This document shows positions 1-9,384 of a stretch of 14,876 nucleotides of DNA, piece after piece. Numbering within the stretch: position 1 is the first letter of the stretch; every line of letters begins with the position of its first letter. Below the pieces are notes generated by a model. The model searched no databases, was not told the DNA's origin, and saw only the letters and a program-made list of their open reading frames with translations. Source of the DNA: Methylobacterium sp. (GTDB lineage: Bacteria > Pseudomonadota > Alphaproteobacteria > Rhizobiales > Beijerinckiaceae); contig JAJKJG010000270.1 of assembly GCA_021154065.1 (NCBI GenBank), positions 1 through 14,876 on the forward strand, read 5' to 3'. A program made the position numbers and the translations under genes.

Positions 1-183
1 GCGGCCGCCCGAGTCGGACGCCACCGAGCGCCCGCCGCGGGACCGCCTCCCCTCCGCCTGCATGACCCGGTGCGCACGCGGCTCCTCGCCGGAGGGGAGT
101 GCCGGCAGATGAACACTGATGGGAATACATGTCAAGGACTATTTTCTACAATTTTTCCCAAGATCCTTGCCGCTCCTTCCACC
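1..183. other. left-edge stretch without a supported gene
   Basis: I find no convincing gene here. One plus-strand frame stays open from base 1 to 303, but its translation runs through the palindromic repeat and resembles nothing I recognise. On the minus strand an ATG at 63-61 opens a frame that runs off the window edge (starts MQAEGRRSRGG), with no good ribosome binding site. It does not look like CcmC, which would be the expected neighbour of ccmB. Bases about 118-180 are noticeably more AT-rich than the surroundings, which suggests an intergenic or promoter region. Confidence 0.4.
107..135 (-). promoter_or_regulatory. possible leftward promoter (weak)
   Basis: Read on the minus strand, 135-130 is a perfect TTGACA -35 hexamer. 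With a 17-base spacer the -10 position (112-107) reads TCATCT, a poor match to TATAAT. It would transcribe leftward, off the window, about 45 bases before the minus-strand ATG at 63. The AT-rich setting supports it; the poor -10 argues against it. Confidence 0.25.
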
Positions 184-304
184 GTCATGGCCGGGCTCGG
201 CCCGGCCATCCACGCCTTTGCGTCCACACGCGCGAGGAGACCCGACATGAGCTCGACCCAACCAGGGCAAAGTCGTGGATGCCCGGGCCAAGCCCGGGCA
301 TGAC
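184..304. repeat. facing pair of REP-like palindromic repeats
   Basis: Two 31-base units face each other: 184-214 and 274-304. One matches the reverse complement of the other at 28 of 31 positions, and the similarity runs a few bases further inward (CTTTGC). Each unit is itself a hairpin: ATGGCCGGG/CCCGGCCAT at 187-195/201-209, and ATGCCCGGG/CCCGGGCAT at 279-287/293-301, both with 5-base loops. The pair can also fold into one large cruciform with a loop of about 60 bases. From memory, units beginning GTCATGCCCGGGC and ending in CATCCACG are abundant between genes of Hyphomicrobiales. Here it lies 46 bases beyond the ccmB stop, where it could protect the mRNA 3' end or help end transcription (inference). 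Confidence 0.85.
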
Positions 305-350
305 GAAGGGGGGTGGCCAATCTGGTAGCCGAACGGGAGAGGTTGGAGTC

Positions 351-1019
351 CTACTCCCCCCATCTGAGCGCGGCGGCGGCTCCGGCGGTGCCGATGACGG
401 CGGCGGCGAGCGACAGCGCCGCGAGGATCAGGAAGGGCGTCGCAAAGGGCACGGTGCCGCCGAGCGCCGCGTTCGCGGCCGAGACCCCGAAGATCAAGGT
501 CGGAACCATCAGCGGCACGACGAGGATCGCAAGGATCAGCCCGCCGCGGCGGATGCCGCTCGTGAGAGCGGCGCCGGTCGCGCCGATGAAGGTCAGGGCC
601 GGCGTGCCGACGAGGAGCGTCGCAACCATCGCGGCCATGCCGGGCGGCGTCAGCGCGACGAGGAGGCCGAACAGCGGCGAGGCGAGGGCGAGCGGCAGCC
701 CGGTCGTCAGCCAATGGGCGACCGCCTTCGCCAGGACGACGAGCTCGAGCGGCAGCGGGCTCTGGCGCAGAAGGTCGAGCGAGCCGTCCTCCTCGTCGGC
801 CTGGAACAGCCGGTCGAGGCCGATGAGGGTCGCGAGCACGGCCGAAAGCCACAGCACCGCCGGCCCGATCCGGGCGAGGAGGTTGAGATCGGGCCCGAGC
901 GCGAACGGCACGATGGTGACGATCATCAGGAAGAAGACGAGCCCGAGCGCGCCCGACCCGCCGACCCGGGCCGCGAGCCTGAGATCGCGAGCGACGAGCG
1001 CGAGGAAGGCGCGGGTCAT
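351..1019 (-). CDS. ccmB: CcmB, heme exporter channel subunit (cytochrome c maturation)
   Basis: This is the membrane subunit of the CcmABCD ABC complex, which helps release holo-CcmE for heme attachment to c-type cytochromes in the periplasm. The 222-residue product matches the usual CcmB length. A short cytoplasmic N-terminus ([16 protein letters not shown]) precedes about six hydrophobic segments, the first around residues 22-42. The family-typical stretch FQADEEDGSLDLL and a following QSPLPLE lie in the first third. The ATG at 1019 overlaps the ccmA stop as ATGA, so the pair is translationally coupled; the longer frame starting at 1199 only extends into ccmA. In related genomes ccmC and ccmD normally follow, but here the next 350 bases contain a palindromic repeat and no ccmC. 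Confidence 0.93.
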   Translation of the reverse strand: MTRAFLALVARDLRLAARVGGSGALGLVFFLMIVTIVPFALGPDLNLLARIGPAVLWLSAVLATLIGLDRLFQADEEDGSLDLLRQSPLPLELVVLAKAVAHWLTTGLPLALASPLFGLLVALTPPGMAAMVATLLVGTPALTFIGATGAALTSGIRRGGLILAILVVPLMVPTLIFGVSAANAALGGTVPFATPFLILAALSLAAAVIGTAGAAAALRWGE

Positions 1020-1636
1020 TTCCCCTCCCCCTTGTGGGGAGTCCGCTCGATCCTCAGCTCGCGCGCACCCGCGATGGGCAGCGCGGCGTGCGTCGCGGCG
1101 ACGATGAGGCCCCCTCCGGCGAGATGCGTCCGCATCAGCCCGGCGAGCGTCTCTTGCGCGGCGGCGTCGAGCGCCGCGGTCGGCTCGTCGAGGAGCCACA
1201 AGGGGCGGCGCGCGACGAAGAGGCGGGCGAGCGCCACGCGCCGGCGCTGGCCGGCCGAGAGATAGGCGACGGGAAGGCGCGCCGCGTGCGCGAGTCCCAC
1301 CGCCTCGAGCGCCTCGCCGGGCGTCGCCGCCTCCTCGCCGAGAAGGTCGCGGGCGAAGGCGAGGTTCTCGGCCGCGGTCAGCGCCCCTTTGAGGGCGTCG
1401 CGATGGCCGACGAGATGGAGCGCCTCCGCGAGCGGCCGCTCGCCGATGCCGTCGGCCCGGACCGTACCCGCGTCCGGCCGCAGCTGGCCGGCGAGGATGC
1501 CGAGCAGGCTCGACTTGCCGGCGCCGTTGCGGCCGGTGACGACGAGCGCCTGCCCTTCGTCGAGCGCGAACGACAGGCCCTCGAAAACGAGCCGCCCGGA
1601 GCGGCGGCAGGCGAGGTTCTCGACGGCGATCCGCAC
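1016..1636 (-). CDS. ccmA: CcmA, ATP-binding subunit of the cytochrome c maturation ABC complex
   Basis: This cytoplasmic ATPase powers the CcmABCD complex that frees heme-loaded CcmE. All ABC motifs are present: Walker [10 protein letters not shown] near residues 35-43, signature [15 protein letters not shown] near 125-139, Walker [13 protein letters not shown] near 146-157, and a switch histidine in AATHAAL. I chose the GTG at 1636 because the family begins with a short strand before ENLACRRSG, it gives 206 residues (typical for CcmA), and a G-rich GGGGG lies just upstream. The open frame reaches back to 1858, but that extension is arginine-rich junk inside the divergent acnA leader. It is the first gene of a two-gene unit with ccmB. 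Confidence 0.93.
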   Translation of the reverse strand: MRIAVENLACRRSGRLVFEGLSFALDEGQALVVTGRNGAGKSSLLGILAGQLRPDAGTVRADGIGERPLAEALHLVGHRDALKGALTAAENLAFARDLLGEEAATPGEALEAVGLAHAARLPVAYLSAGQRRRVALARLFVARRPLWLLDEPTAALDAAAQETLAGLMRTHLAGGGLIVAATHAALPIAGARELRIERTPHKGEGK

Positions 1637-1851
1637 CCGGCGGCCCCCTGCGGCAAGCGCAAATCGCAACAGCCCGGACCCGTGTAGCGGGCGCCTTCGA
1701 AATGATCTATACCGCGCCCGGCTGCGCCGCGCGCTACCCGACGTCCAAACCGTCCCGCGCGCATCGAAACGTCCGGGCACCCCCGGGGCGGCGCGCGCAT
1801 TCCGCGCTTCGGCCGGACCTTGTTCGTTCACCCGCTCGCGAGGACACCGCC
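1637..1851. promoter_or_regulatory. divergent ccmA/acnA intergenic region
   Basis: These 215 bases separate two divergent genes and must hold both promoters. The only AT-rich island is around 1699-1712 (AAATGATCTATA). It could supply a -10 in either direction, but I could not pair it with a convincing TTGACA-like element at the right distance. No clear operator palindrome was seen. Confidence 0.4.
1840..1844 (+). promoter_or_regulatory. acnA ribosome binding site
   Basis: GAGGA lies 7 bases before the GTG at 1852. It decides the acnA start, which would otherwise be placed at an upstream ATG at 1702 in the same frame. Confidence 0.7.
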
Positions 1852-4557
<2,706 letters not shown>

Positions 4558-4558
4558 G

Positions 4559-4626
4559 GCCGGCGCGTAGCGCCGCGCCGGCTGCTCCTCCGGGGGCCGG
4601 ACGGGGCAAATGCCCCGAAACCGGCC
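4559..4626 (+). terminator. tandem hairpins after acnA, possible terminator
   Basis: Immediately after the acnA stop is a 9-bp perfect stem, GCCGGCGCG (4559-4567) with CGCGCCGGC (4574-4582). A second compound hairpin follows: GGCCGG (4595-4600) with CCGGCC (4621-4626), enclosing CGGGGC/GCCCCG with an AAAT loop (4602-4617). Neither is followed by a T-run, so this is not a classic intrinsic terminator. It may still act as a weak terminator or mRNA 3' end in this GC-rich genome. Confidence 0.4.
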
Positions 4627-4811
4627 GCCCGGCCTCGGCTCGCCCGAGGGGCGGCGCGCGTCAGGAGCCCTGTTGCCGCCCTCACCCCCGTCGTGTAAGG
4701 GGTGCGGTTCCATCAGGGCTATCCACAAGCGGAGGCGACCGGGGGGGCAGGGCTGTCGCGCCCGGCAGCATCGCGCCACGATTGCATGAATGTTCGGGAG
4801 AGCGACGAGAG

Positions 4812-5093
4812 ATGTCGTCCACCTTCGAGACCGTCGCCAACATCATCTCCGAGACGGCGGACATTCCGCGCGAGCAGATCACGCCCGACGCCCACGCGAT
4901 CGACGATCTCGGCATCGATTCGCTCGCCTTCCTGGATATCGCCTTCGCGATCGACAAGGCCTTCGCCATCAAGCTGCCGCTGGAGCAATGGACCCAGGAG
5001 GTCAACGAAGGCAAAGTCCCGGCCGAGGAGTATTTCGTGCTGAAGAACCTGGTGGCGCGGATCGACGCGCTCGTCGCTGCGAAGAACGCGTAA
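4812..5093 (+). CDS. acpXL: AcpXL, acyl carrier protein for lipid A very-long-chain fatty acid
   Basis: This small acidic protein carries the growing acyl chain on a 4'-phosphopantetheine arm. In rhizobia AcpXL is the dedicated carrier for the 27-hydroxyoctacosanoate-type chain placed on lipid A by LpxXL. The 93-residue product closely matches rhizobial AcpXL as I remember it. The attachment site is Ser37 in DLGIDSLAF, and the C-terminal half carries the diagnostic [13 protein letters not shown] and EEYFVLKNL stretches, which are not found in housekeeping AcpP. The ATG at 4812 is preceded by a purine-rich GACGAGAG. It is the first gene of the VLCFA operon, 254 bases after acnA. The upstream gap holds acnA's trailing hairpins, then a G7 run at about 4740-4746; I found no convincing promoter. 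Confidence 0.96.
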   Translation: MSSTFETVANIISETADIPREQITPDAHAIDDLGIDSLAFLDIAFAIDKAFAIKLPLEQWTQEVNEGKVPAEEYFVLKNLVARIDALVAAKNA

Positions 5094-5100
5094 GGGAAGA

Positions 5101-5183
5101 GCGAATGGCGAATAGCGAATAAGGTCTCTCGACTTGGGGCGGCGTGCCGCCCCGACCTCGCGCTTCGCCACGCGCTATTTGCC
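5101..5183. repeat. intercistronic long hairpin with GCGAATA tandem repeats
   Basis: Three 7-base units (GCGAATG, GCGAATA, GCGAATA) run from 5101 to 5121. Part of them, 5107-5117, matches the reverse complement of 5173-5183 at 10 of 11 positions, forming the outer arms of an imperfect inverted repeat. Inside is a perfect 8-bp GC stem, GGGGCGGC (5136-5143) with GCCGCCCC (5146-5153). The element fills almost the whole gap between the acpXL stop and the fabZ ATG. It looks like a small inserted palindromic element or its relic, and could fold in the mRNA to affect fabZ translation or the level of downstream message (inference). Confidence 0.7.
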
Positions 5184-5190
5184 CAGCCGC

Positions 5191-5652
5191 ATGCGCCTCG
5201 AATACTTCGAAATGATCGACCGCGTCGTGTCGCTCGACCGCACCGGGAAGCGCATCGAGGCGCGCTCGGTCGTGCCCGATGAGAGCCCGATCTTCGAGGG
5301 CCATTTCCCCGGGCACCCGCTGATGCCGGGCGTCCTTCTCACCGAGACCATGGCCCAGGCCTCGGGCTATCTCGTGCTCGGCCTCATGGATTTCAGCCAC
5401 ATGCCGTTCCTAATGGCGGTCGACAAGGCGCGCTTCCGGACCTTCGTCGGCCCGCGCTCCGAGCTTGCGATCACGGCCGAGCTCGAGCACGAGGGCTCGG
5501 GCTACGCGGTGACGAAGGCGGCGATCGCGGTCGCCGGCAAACGCATCTGCGACGCCTCGCTGCGCTTCAAGACCATGCCCTTCCCGGACGGGATGGCGGC
5601 GGCGATGCGCGAGCAGGCGCGGCGGATCGGGCTTCTCGCGGCGGCCGGATGA
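5191..5652 (+). CDS. fabZ: FabZ-like 3-hydroxyacyl-ACP dehydratase of the VLCFA cluster
   Basis: This hot-dog-fold enzyme would dehydrate 3-hydroxyacyl-AcpXL during VLCFA elongation. The signature GHFPGHPLMPGVLL carries the catalytic His38, and the partner acid is Glu52 in TETMAQASGY, so the active site looks intact. The length is 153 residues, normal for FabZ. I chose the ATG at 5191 because MRLEYFEMIDRV matches the family N-terminus. A TTG at 5134 in the same frame would add 19 residues encoded by the GC hairpin and is unlikely. No Shine-Dalgarno sequence is visible before 5191, where an inverted-repeat arm ends, so translation may be weak or depend on acpXL. The stop overlaps the next start as ATGA. 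Confidence 0.93.
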   Translation: MRLEYFEMIDRVVSLDRTGKRIEARSVVPDESPIFEGHFPGHPLMPGVLLTETMAQASGYLVLGLMDFSHMPFLMAVDKARFRTFVGPRSELAITAELEHEGSGYAVTKAAIAVAGKRICDASLRFKTMPFPDGMAAAMREQARRIGLLAAAG

Positions 5653-6776
5653 TGCGCGAGGTCGTCATTACCGGCGTCGGGCTTGTGTCGTGTGTCGGCG
5701 AGGACGCCGAATCCCACCTCGCGGCGCTGGCGAGCGGCGCCCCGCCGCGGCTCGACACGACGACCTTCGCGCCCTACGCGGTACACCCGGCGGTGCATCT
5801 CGACTACGACCGGCAGATCCCGAAGAAGTCGGACCAGCGGCAGATGGAGCCCTGGCAGCGCCTCGGCGTCTACGCCGCCGGGCTCGCGCTCGAGACCGCC
5901 GGCGCGAAGGCCGACGCAGGCCTGAAGGGGCGCATGCACCTCATCGTCGCGGCGGGCGGCGGCGAGCGCGACTACGCCGTCGACGGGCAGATCCTGACCG
6001 GCATCCGCAACGCCGCCGATCCGGGGGTGTTCCTCAACGAGCGCCTGATGAGCGACTTGCGCCCGACGCTCTTCCTCGCCCAGCTCTCGAACCTGCTGGC
6101 CGGCAACATTTCGATCGTGCACGGCGTCACCGGCGCCTCGCGGACCTTCATGGGCGAGGAGAGCGCCGGCCTCGACGCGATCCGCGTCGCTCATGCCCGC
6201 ATCGCCGCCGGCCAGGGCGATATCTTCCTGGTCGGCGGCGCCTACAACGCCGAGCGGCCGGACGTGCTCCTGATGTTCGAGCTCGGCGGGTTCCTCTGGA
6301 AGAAGCCGTTCCGGAGCGTCTGGGACCGCGCGGCCGAGGGCGGCGGCTTCATCCCCGGATCCGGGGCTGCGTTCCTGGTCATGGAGGCGCGCGAGCATGC
6401 GGCGCGGCGCGGCGCGACGCCGCTCGCCGCGCTCGCCGGGGTCGTCTCCGAACGGACCCGGCGCACCCCGGGCGCGCTTCCGGCCGCGCTCGCGAGGCAT
6501 TGGGCGACGCTCGGGGCGAGCCCCGGCGCCGTCGTGCTCTCCGGCGCGACCGGGGTATCGCCGGCGAGCGAGGAAGAGCGGGCCTGGCTGACCACCGTGG
6601 GTGCGGCAACGATCCACGCCACCGGCGACCTCGTCGGCCATACTGTGGAAGCCCAGGCGCCGACCGGGGCGGTGCTGGCGACGGCACTTCTGCAGCGCGG
6701 CGCAGCCGAGGCGGTCGTGACCTCGGTCGGGCATTGGCGCGGCGATGGCGCGATCCGCCTGACCCGCGCCGAGTGA
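5649..6776 (+). CDS. degenerate beta-ketoacyl-ACP synthase (FabF2, chain-length-factor-like)
   Basis: This 375-residue thiolase-fold protein is homologous to FabF but lacks the catalytic set. Where FabF has a TACTSG-type nucleophile elbow it reads ISIVHGVTGAS, putting Val160 at the cysteine position. The NAHGT region reads LSGATGV, without histidine. The KSMTGH region becomes GDLVGH, keeping His331 but losing lysine. The C-terminal GFGG loop reads GHWRGDG. It is also shorter than the usual 410 or so residues. Rhizobial VLCFA clusters are known to carry two fabF-like genes side by side. By analogy with KS-alpha/KS-beta pairs of type II polyketide synthases, this one probably dimerises with FabF1 and helps set chain length (inference). 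It overlaps fabZ by 4 bases and ends 7 bases before fabF1. Confidence 0.88.
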   Translation: MMREVVITGVGLVSCVGEDAESHLAALASGAPPRLDTTTFAPYAVHPAVHLDYDRQIPKKSDQRQMEPWQRLGVYAAGLALETAGAKADAGLKGRMHLIVAAGGGERDYAVDGQILTGIRNAADPGVFLNERLMSDLRPTLFLAQLSNLLAGNISIVHGVTGASRTFMGEESAGLDAIRVAHARIAAGQGDIFLVGGAYNAERPDVLLMFELGGFLWKKPFRSVWDRAAEGGGFIPGSGAAFLVMEAREHAARRGATPLAALAGVVSERTRRTPGALPAALARHWATLGASPGAVVLSGATGVSPASEEERAWLTTVGAATIHATGDLVGHTVEAQAPTGAVLATALLQRGAAEAVVTSVGHWRGDGAIRLTRAE

Positions 6777-6783
6777 GGGCAAG

Positions 6784-8061
6784 ATGGCGCATCGGGATCG
6801 TCAGGGACGTCCGCTCGTCGCGGTGACCGGCCTCGGGGTCGTCACCTCGCTCGGGCAGGGGCGGGAGGACAACTGGACGGCGCTCACCGCCGGCCGCTCG
6901 GGCATTCACGCCATCAACCGCTTCCCGACCGAGGCGCTGCGGACGACGATTGCCGGCACCGTCGACTTCGTCGCGGCAGAGCCCTTCTGCGCACCGATGC
7001 TCTCCGAGCGGCTGGCGATGCTCGCCGCCGAGGAGGCGGTAGGCGAAGCAGGCGCCGGCCGCACCGGCGACTTCCCGGGCGCCTTGTTCATCGCGGTGCC
7101 GCCGGTCGAGCTCGAATGGCCGCAGCGCCAGGCGCTCGCCGAGGCCTCGGGGCAAAACGACGGCGTCACCTACCGGGATCTTCTCGGCGCGGCGGCGACC
7201 GGCCGCTTCAAGCCTTGGCACGATCTCTTCCTGTTCGGCACCGTCGCCGACCGGATCGCCGATCGCTTCGGCACCAAGGGCTCGCCGATCTCGCTGTCGA
7301 CGGCGTGCTCCTCGGGCGCGACCGCGATCCAGCTCGGGGTCGAGGCAATCCGGCGCGGCGAGACCGACGCCGCCCTGTGCATCGGCACCGACGGCTCGGT
7401 GCACGCCGAAGCGCTGATCCGGTTTTCCCTGCTTTCGGCGCTGTCGACCCACAACGATCCGCCCGAGGCCGCCGCCAAGCCCTTCGCGAAGAATCGGGAC
7501 GGCTTCGTCATGGGCGAGGGCGCCGCAGCGCTCGTCATCGAGAACGCCGAGGCGGCGCGCGCCCGCGGCGCCGCCATTCTCGGCTACGTCCTCGGCTGCG
7601 GCGAGCGCGGCGACGGCTTCCACCGCACCCGCTCGAGCCCGGACGGGGCGCCGATCGTCGCCGCGATCCGCGGCGCGATCGAGGACGCCGGCCTCACGCC
7701 GGACGACATCGACTACGTCAACGCGCACGGCACCGGAACGCCCGAGAACGACAAGATGGAGTCGATGGGCTGCATGGCGGTGATCGGCGAGCGCATGAAA
7801 TCGGTCCCGATCTCGTCCAACAAGTCGATGATCGGCCACACGTTGACCGCCGCCGGGGCGGTCGAGGCCGTGATGTCGCTCTTGACGATCCGCAGTGGCC
7901 GCATCCCGCCGACGATCAACTACCACGTCCCGGACCCGGCGATCCCGCTCGATGTGGTGCCGAACGAGGCCCGGGACGCCGACGTCGGCATCGTGCTGTC
8001 GAACTCCTTCGGCTTCGGCGGCCAGAACACCTGCCTCGTCATCGGAGCCGAGCCGAAGTGA
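6784..8061 (+). CDS. beta-ketoacyl-ACP synthase II-type, active condensing enzyme (FabF1)
   Basis: This enzyme would condense malonyl-ACP with the growing chain on AcpXL. It has the full Cys-His-His catalytic set: Cys175 in STACSSGA, His315 in NAHGTGTP, and Lys347/His352 in SSNKSMIGH. The C-terminal gating loop NSFGFGGQN is also intact. At 425 residues it is slightly longer than E. coli FabF. The ATG at 6784 follows GAGGG from the end of fabF2. Its stop overlaps the start of the reductase gene as GTGA, so the two are co-translated. It is the likely catalytic partner of the degenerate ketosynthase upstream. The gene belongs to the lipid A VLCFA cluster rather than to housekeeping fatty acid synthesis, judging by its neighbours. 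Confidence 0.94.
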   Translation: MAHRDRQGRPLVAVTGLGVVTSLGQGREDNWTALTAGRSGIHAINRFPTEALRTTIAGTVDFVAAEPFCAPMLSERLAMLAAEEAVGEAGAGRTGDFPGALFIAVPPVELEWPQRQALAEASGQNDGVTYRDLLGAAATGRFKPWHDLFLFGTVADRIADRFGTKGSPISLSTACSSGATAIQLGVEAIRRGETDAALCIGTDGSVHAEALIRFSLLSALSTHNDPPEAAAKPFAKNRDGFVMGEGAAALVIENAEAARARGAAILGYVLGCGERGDGFHRTRSSPDGAPIVAAIRGAIEDAGLTPDDIDYVNAHGTGTPENDKMESMGCMAVIGERMKSVPISSNKSMIGHTLTAAGAVEAVMSLLTIRSGRIPPTINYHVPDPAIPLDVVPNEARDADVGIVLSNSFGFGGQNTCLVIGAEPK

Positions 8062-8807
8062 CGCGGCGGGTCCTCGTCACCGGCGGCGGCCGCGGGCTCG
8101 GCGCCGCGATCGTCCGGGCGCTCGTCGCGGCCGAGCACGACGTCGACTTCACCTATCGGGCGTCTGGCGACGCCGCCGAAGCGCTCGTCGACGAGCTCGC
8201 CGCGGCCCATCCGGGGCGCAGCATCAAGGCGCATGCCATCGATCTTTCCGAGAAGGGCTCGCTCGACATCTTCTGCGACGCTATCGAGAAGGAGGGCTTC
8301 TTCGGCTTCGTGCACAATGCCGGCCAGGCCTATGACGCTCTTGCCGCCATGATGGCCCAGGACAAGGCCGAGGCGGCGATGCAGGTCAACTTCTGGTCAA
8401 TGACGCGCCTCGCGAAGGCCGTGCTCCGCGGCATGATCCGGGCCCGCGCCGGCCGCATCGTCGCCATCGGCTCGGTCGCGGCGCTGCAAGGCAATCCCGG
8501 GAACGCCGCCTACGCGGCCTCCAAGGGAGCGCTCCTGTCCTACTGCCGCACGCTGGCGATCGAGACCGCGAAACGCGGCATCACCGTCAACACGGTCGCG
8601 CCGGGCTTCGTCGACACCGAGATGATGGCCCCCTACGCGAGCCACCGGGCCGGGATGGAGAAGCAGATCCCGGCCGGCCGCTTCGCCAGATCCGAGGAGG
8701 TCGCCGGCCTCGTCGCGTTCCTGATGAGCCCGCCCGCAGCCTACATCACCGGCGCGGTGCTGCCCGTCGACGGCGGCCTCACCGCGATGATCGGGGTGCA
8801 TCGGTAG
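8058..8807 (+). CDS. FabG-like 3-oxoacyl-ACP reductase (SDR family)
   Basis: This NAD(P)H-dependent short-chain dehydrogenase probably reduces 3-oxoacyl-AcpXL to the 3-hydroxy form. The 249-residue product has the cofactor loop TGGGRGLG (residues 8-15), HNAG (87-90), structural Asn111, and the catalytic Ser139, Tyr152 and Lys156 in the YAASK context. The C-terminus, with TGAVLPVDGG, is also typical of FabG. The start is a GTG overlapping the fabF1 stop as GTGA, which indicates tight coupling. As I recall, the best-studied rhizobial acpXL clusters lack a fabG in this position, so its presence gives this operon its own ketoreductase. The cellular FabG may also serve the pathway; substrate assignment is inferred from context. 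Confidence 0.9.
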   Translation: MTRRVLVTGGGRGLGAAIVRALVAAEHDVDFTYRASGDAAEALVDELAAAHPGRSIKAHAIDLSEKGSLDIFCDAIEKEGFFGFVHNAGQAYDALAAMMAQDKAEAAMQVNFWSMTRLAKAVLRGMIRARAGRIVAIGSVAALQGNPGNAAYAASKGALLSYCRTLAIETAKRGITVNTVAPGFVDTEMMAPYASHRAGMEKQIPAGRFARSEEVAGLVAFLMSPPAAYITGAVLPVDGGLTAMIGVHR

Positions 8808-8844
8808 CAGTGGCGAGGCGCTTTCCCTACATTGAGGAGCTCTT

Positions 8845-8850
8845 GGGGAG
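8845..8850 (+). promoter_or_regulatory. ribosome binding site of the antitoxin gene
   Basis: GGGGAG ends 4 bases before the ATG at 8855 and supports that start over the in-frame GTG at 8810, which has no good site. Confidence 0.55.
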
Positions 8851-8854
8851 AACC

Positions 8855-9091
8855 ATGGCTGATCCCGTGACCCTTCACATCGAGCCGTCGACGATCGGCG
8901 CGATCGATGAACTCGCCAGGAAGGCCAACCAGCCACGAGACGTGCTCGTGGAGGAGGCGCTTCAGAATTTCGTCAAACTGCGCGCCTGGCAGATCGCCAA
9001 GATCGAGGAGGGGATCGCGGCGGCGGATCGGGGCGAGTTCGTGAGCGATGAGGAGATGGACCGGATCTTCTCCAAATACGACTCGGCATGA
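8855..9091 (+). CDS. ParD/CopG-like antitoxin of a type II toxin-antitoxin pair
   Basis: This 78-residue protein has the ribbon-helix-helix pattern of CopG/ParD-type antitoxins. A short strand (VTLHIEPS) leads into helix TIGAIDELARKANQ, then PRDVLVEEALQNFVK. The acidic C-terminal tail, with EEGIAAADRGEF and DEEMDRIFSKYD, is the part that usually wraps the toxin. It would neutralise the toxin encoded next and repress its own promoter as a dimer. The 47-base gap after fabG is the widest within the operon apart from the acpXL-fabZ gap and could hold an autoregulated promoter. None is obvious. Its stop overlaps the toxin start as ATGA, the usual antitoxin-first order. Confidence 0.88.
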   Translation: MADPVTLHIEPSTIGAIDELARKANQPRDVLVEEALQNFVKLRAWQIAKIEEGIAAADRGEFVSDEEMDRIFSKYDSA

Positions 9092-9384
9092 GGATCGTCT
9101 GGACCGAGCCCGCCTCTCGCGATCTCGAGGACATCGGCGACTACATAGCGAAGGACAATCCAGCCGCGGCACGCCGTGTGGTCCGGGCCATCGAGGCCGC
9201 GGCGCGACGGCTCGCCCGCTTCCCGCATAGTGGGCGCCCTGGACATCGGGCGGGCACCCGAGAACTCGTTGTCCCGAGAACTCCCTATATCGTGCCGTAT
9301 CGTGTCGGTCCCAGAGCGGTCGAAATCCTGGCGGTCTTTCATGGCGCGCGGGATTGGCCCAACACCTTCAACCCGGAATCCTGA
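9088..9384 (+). CDS. RelE/ParE superfamily toxin
   Basis: This 98-residue basic protein has the RelE/ParE fold. It opens with strand MRIVWTEPASRDLEDIGDYI, followed by helix RRVVRAIEAAARRLARFP, the family G-R-x-G turn (SGRPGHRAGTRELVV), and the closing strands YIVPYRV and VEILAVFHGARDWP. The overall pattern is closer to ParE-like members than to mRNA-cleaving RelE, so the target (gyrase or ribosome-bound mRNA) is not settled. The gene overlaps the antitoxin by 4 bases, and its stop is followed directly by the ATG of the dehydrogenase with no base between. The pair is thus embedded in, and coupled to, the fatty-acid operon. It appears intact, with no frameshift. Confidence 0.9.
   Translation: MRIVWTEPASRDLEDIGDYIAKDNPAAARRVVRAIEAAARRLARFPHSGRPGHRAGTRELVVPRTPYIVPYRVGPRAVEILAVFHGARDWPNTFNPES

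Noticed and set aside
111..127. LexA-box-like sequence (GAAC ... GGAA on the plus strand)
   Set aside because: Spacing and second half-site do not match the alphaproteobacterial GAAC-N7-GAAC box.
1702..1851. 50-residue N-terminal extension of AcnA from the ATG at 1702
   Set aside because: Low-complexity Pro/Arg sequence with no ribosome site. The GTG at 1852 has GAGGA at good spacing and gives the family N-terminus.
4683..4704. weak CACCCC/GGGGTG stem upstream of acpXL
   Set aside because: A 6-bp stem with a 10-base loop is expected by chance in sequence this GC-rich; no riboswitch-like architecture was seen.
4719..4727. DnaA-box-like CTATCCACA (8 of 9 matches)
   Set aside because: A single imperfect box without clustered copies or an AT-rich unwinding region does not support an origin.
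5134..5190. TTG start for FabZ at 5134
   Set aside because: The added 19 residues are encoded by the intercistronic hairpin, and MRLEYFEMIDRV at 5191 is the family start.
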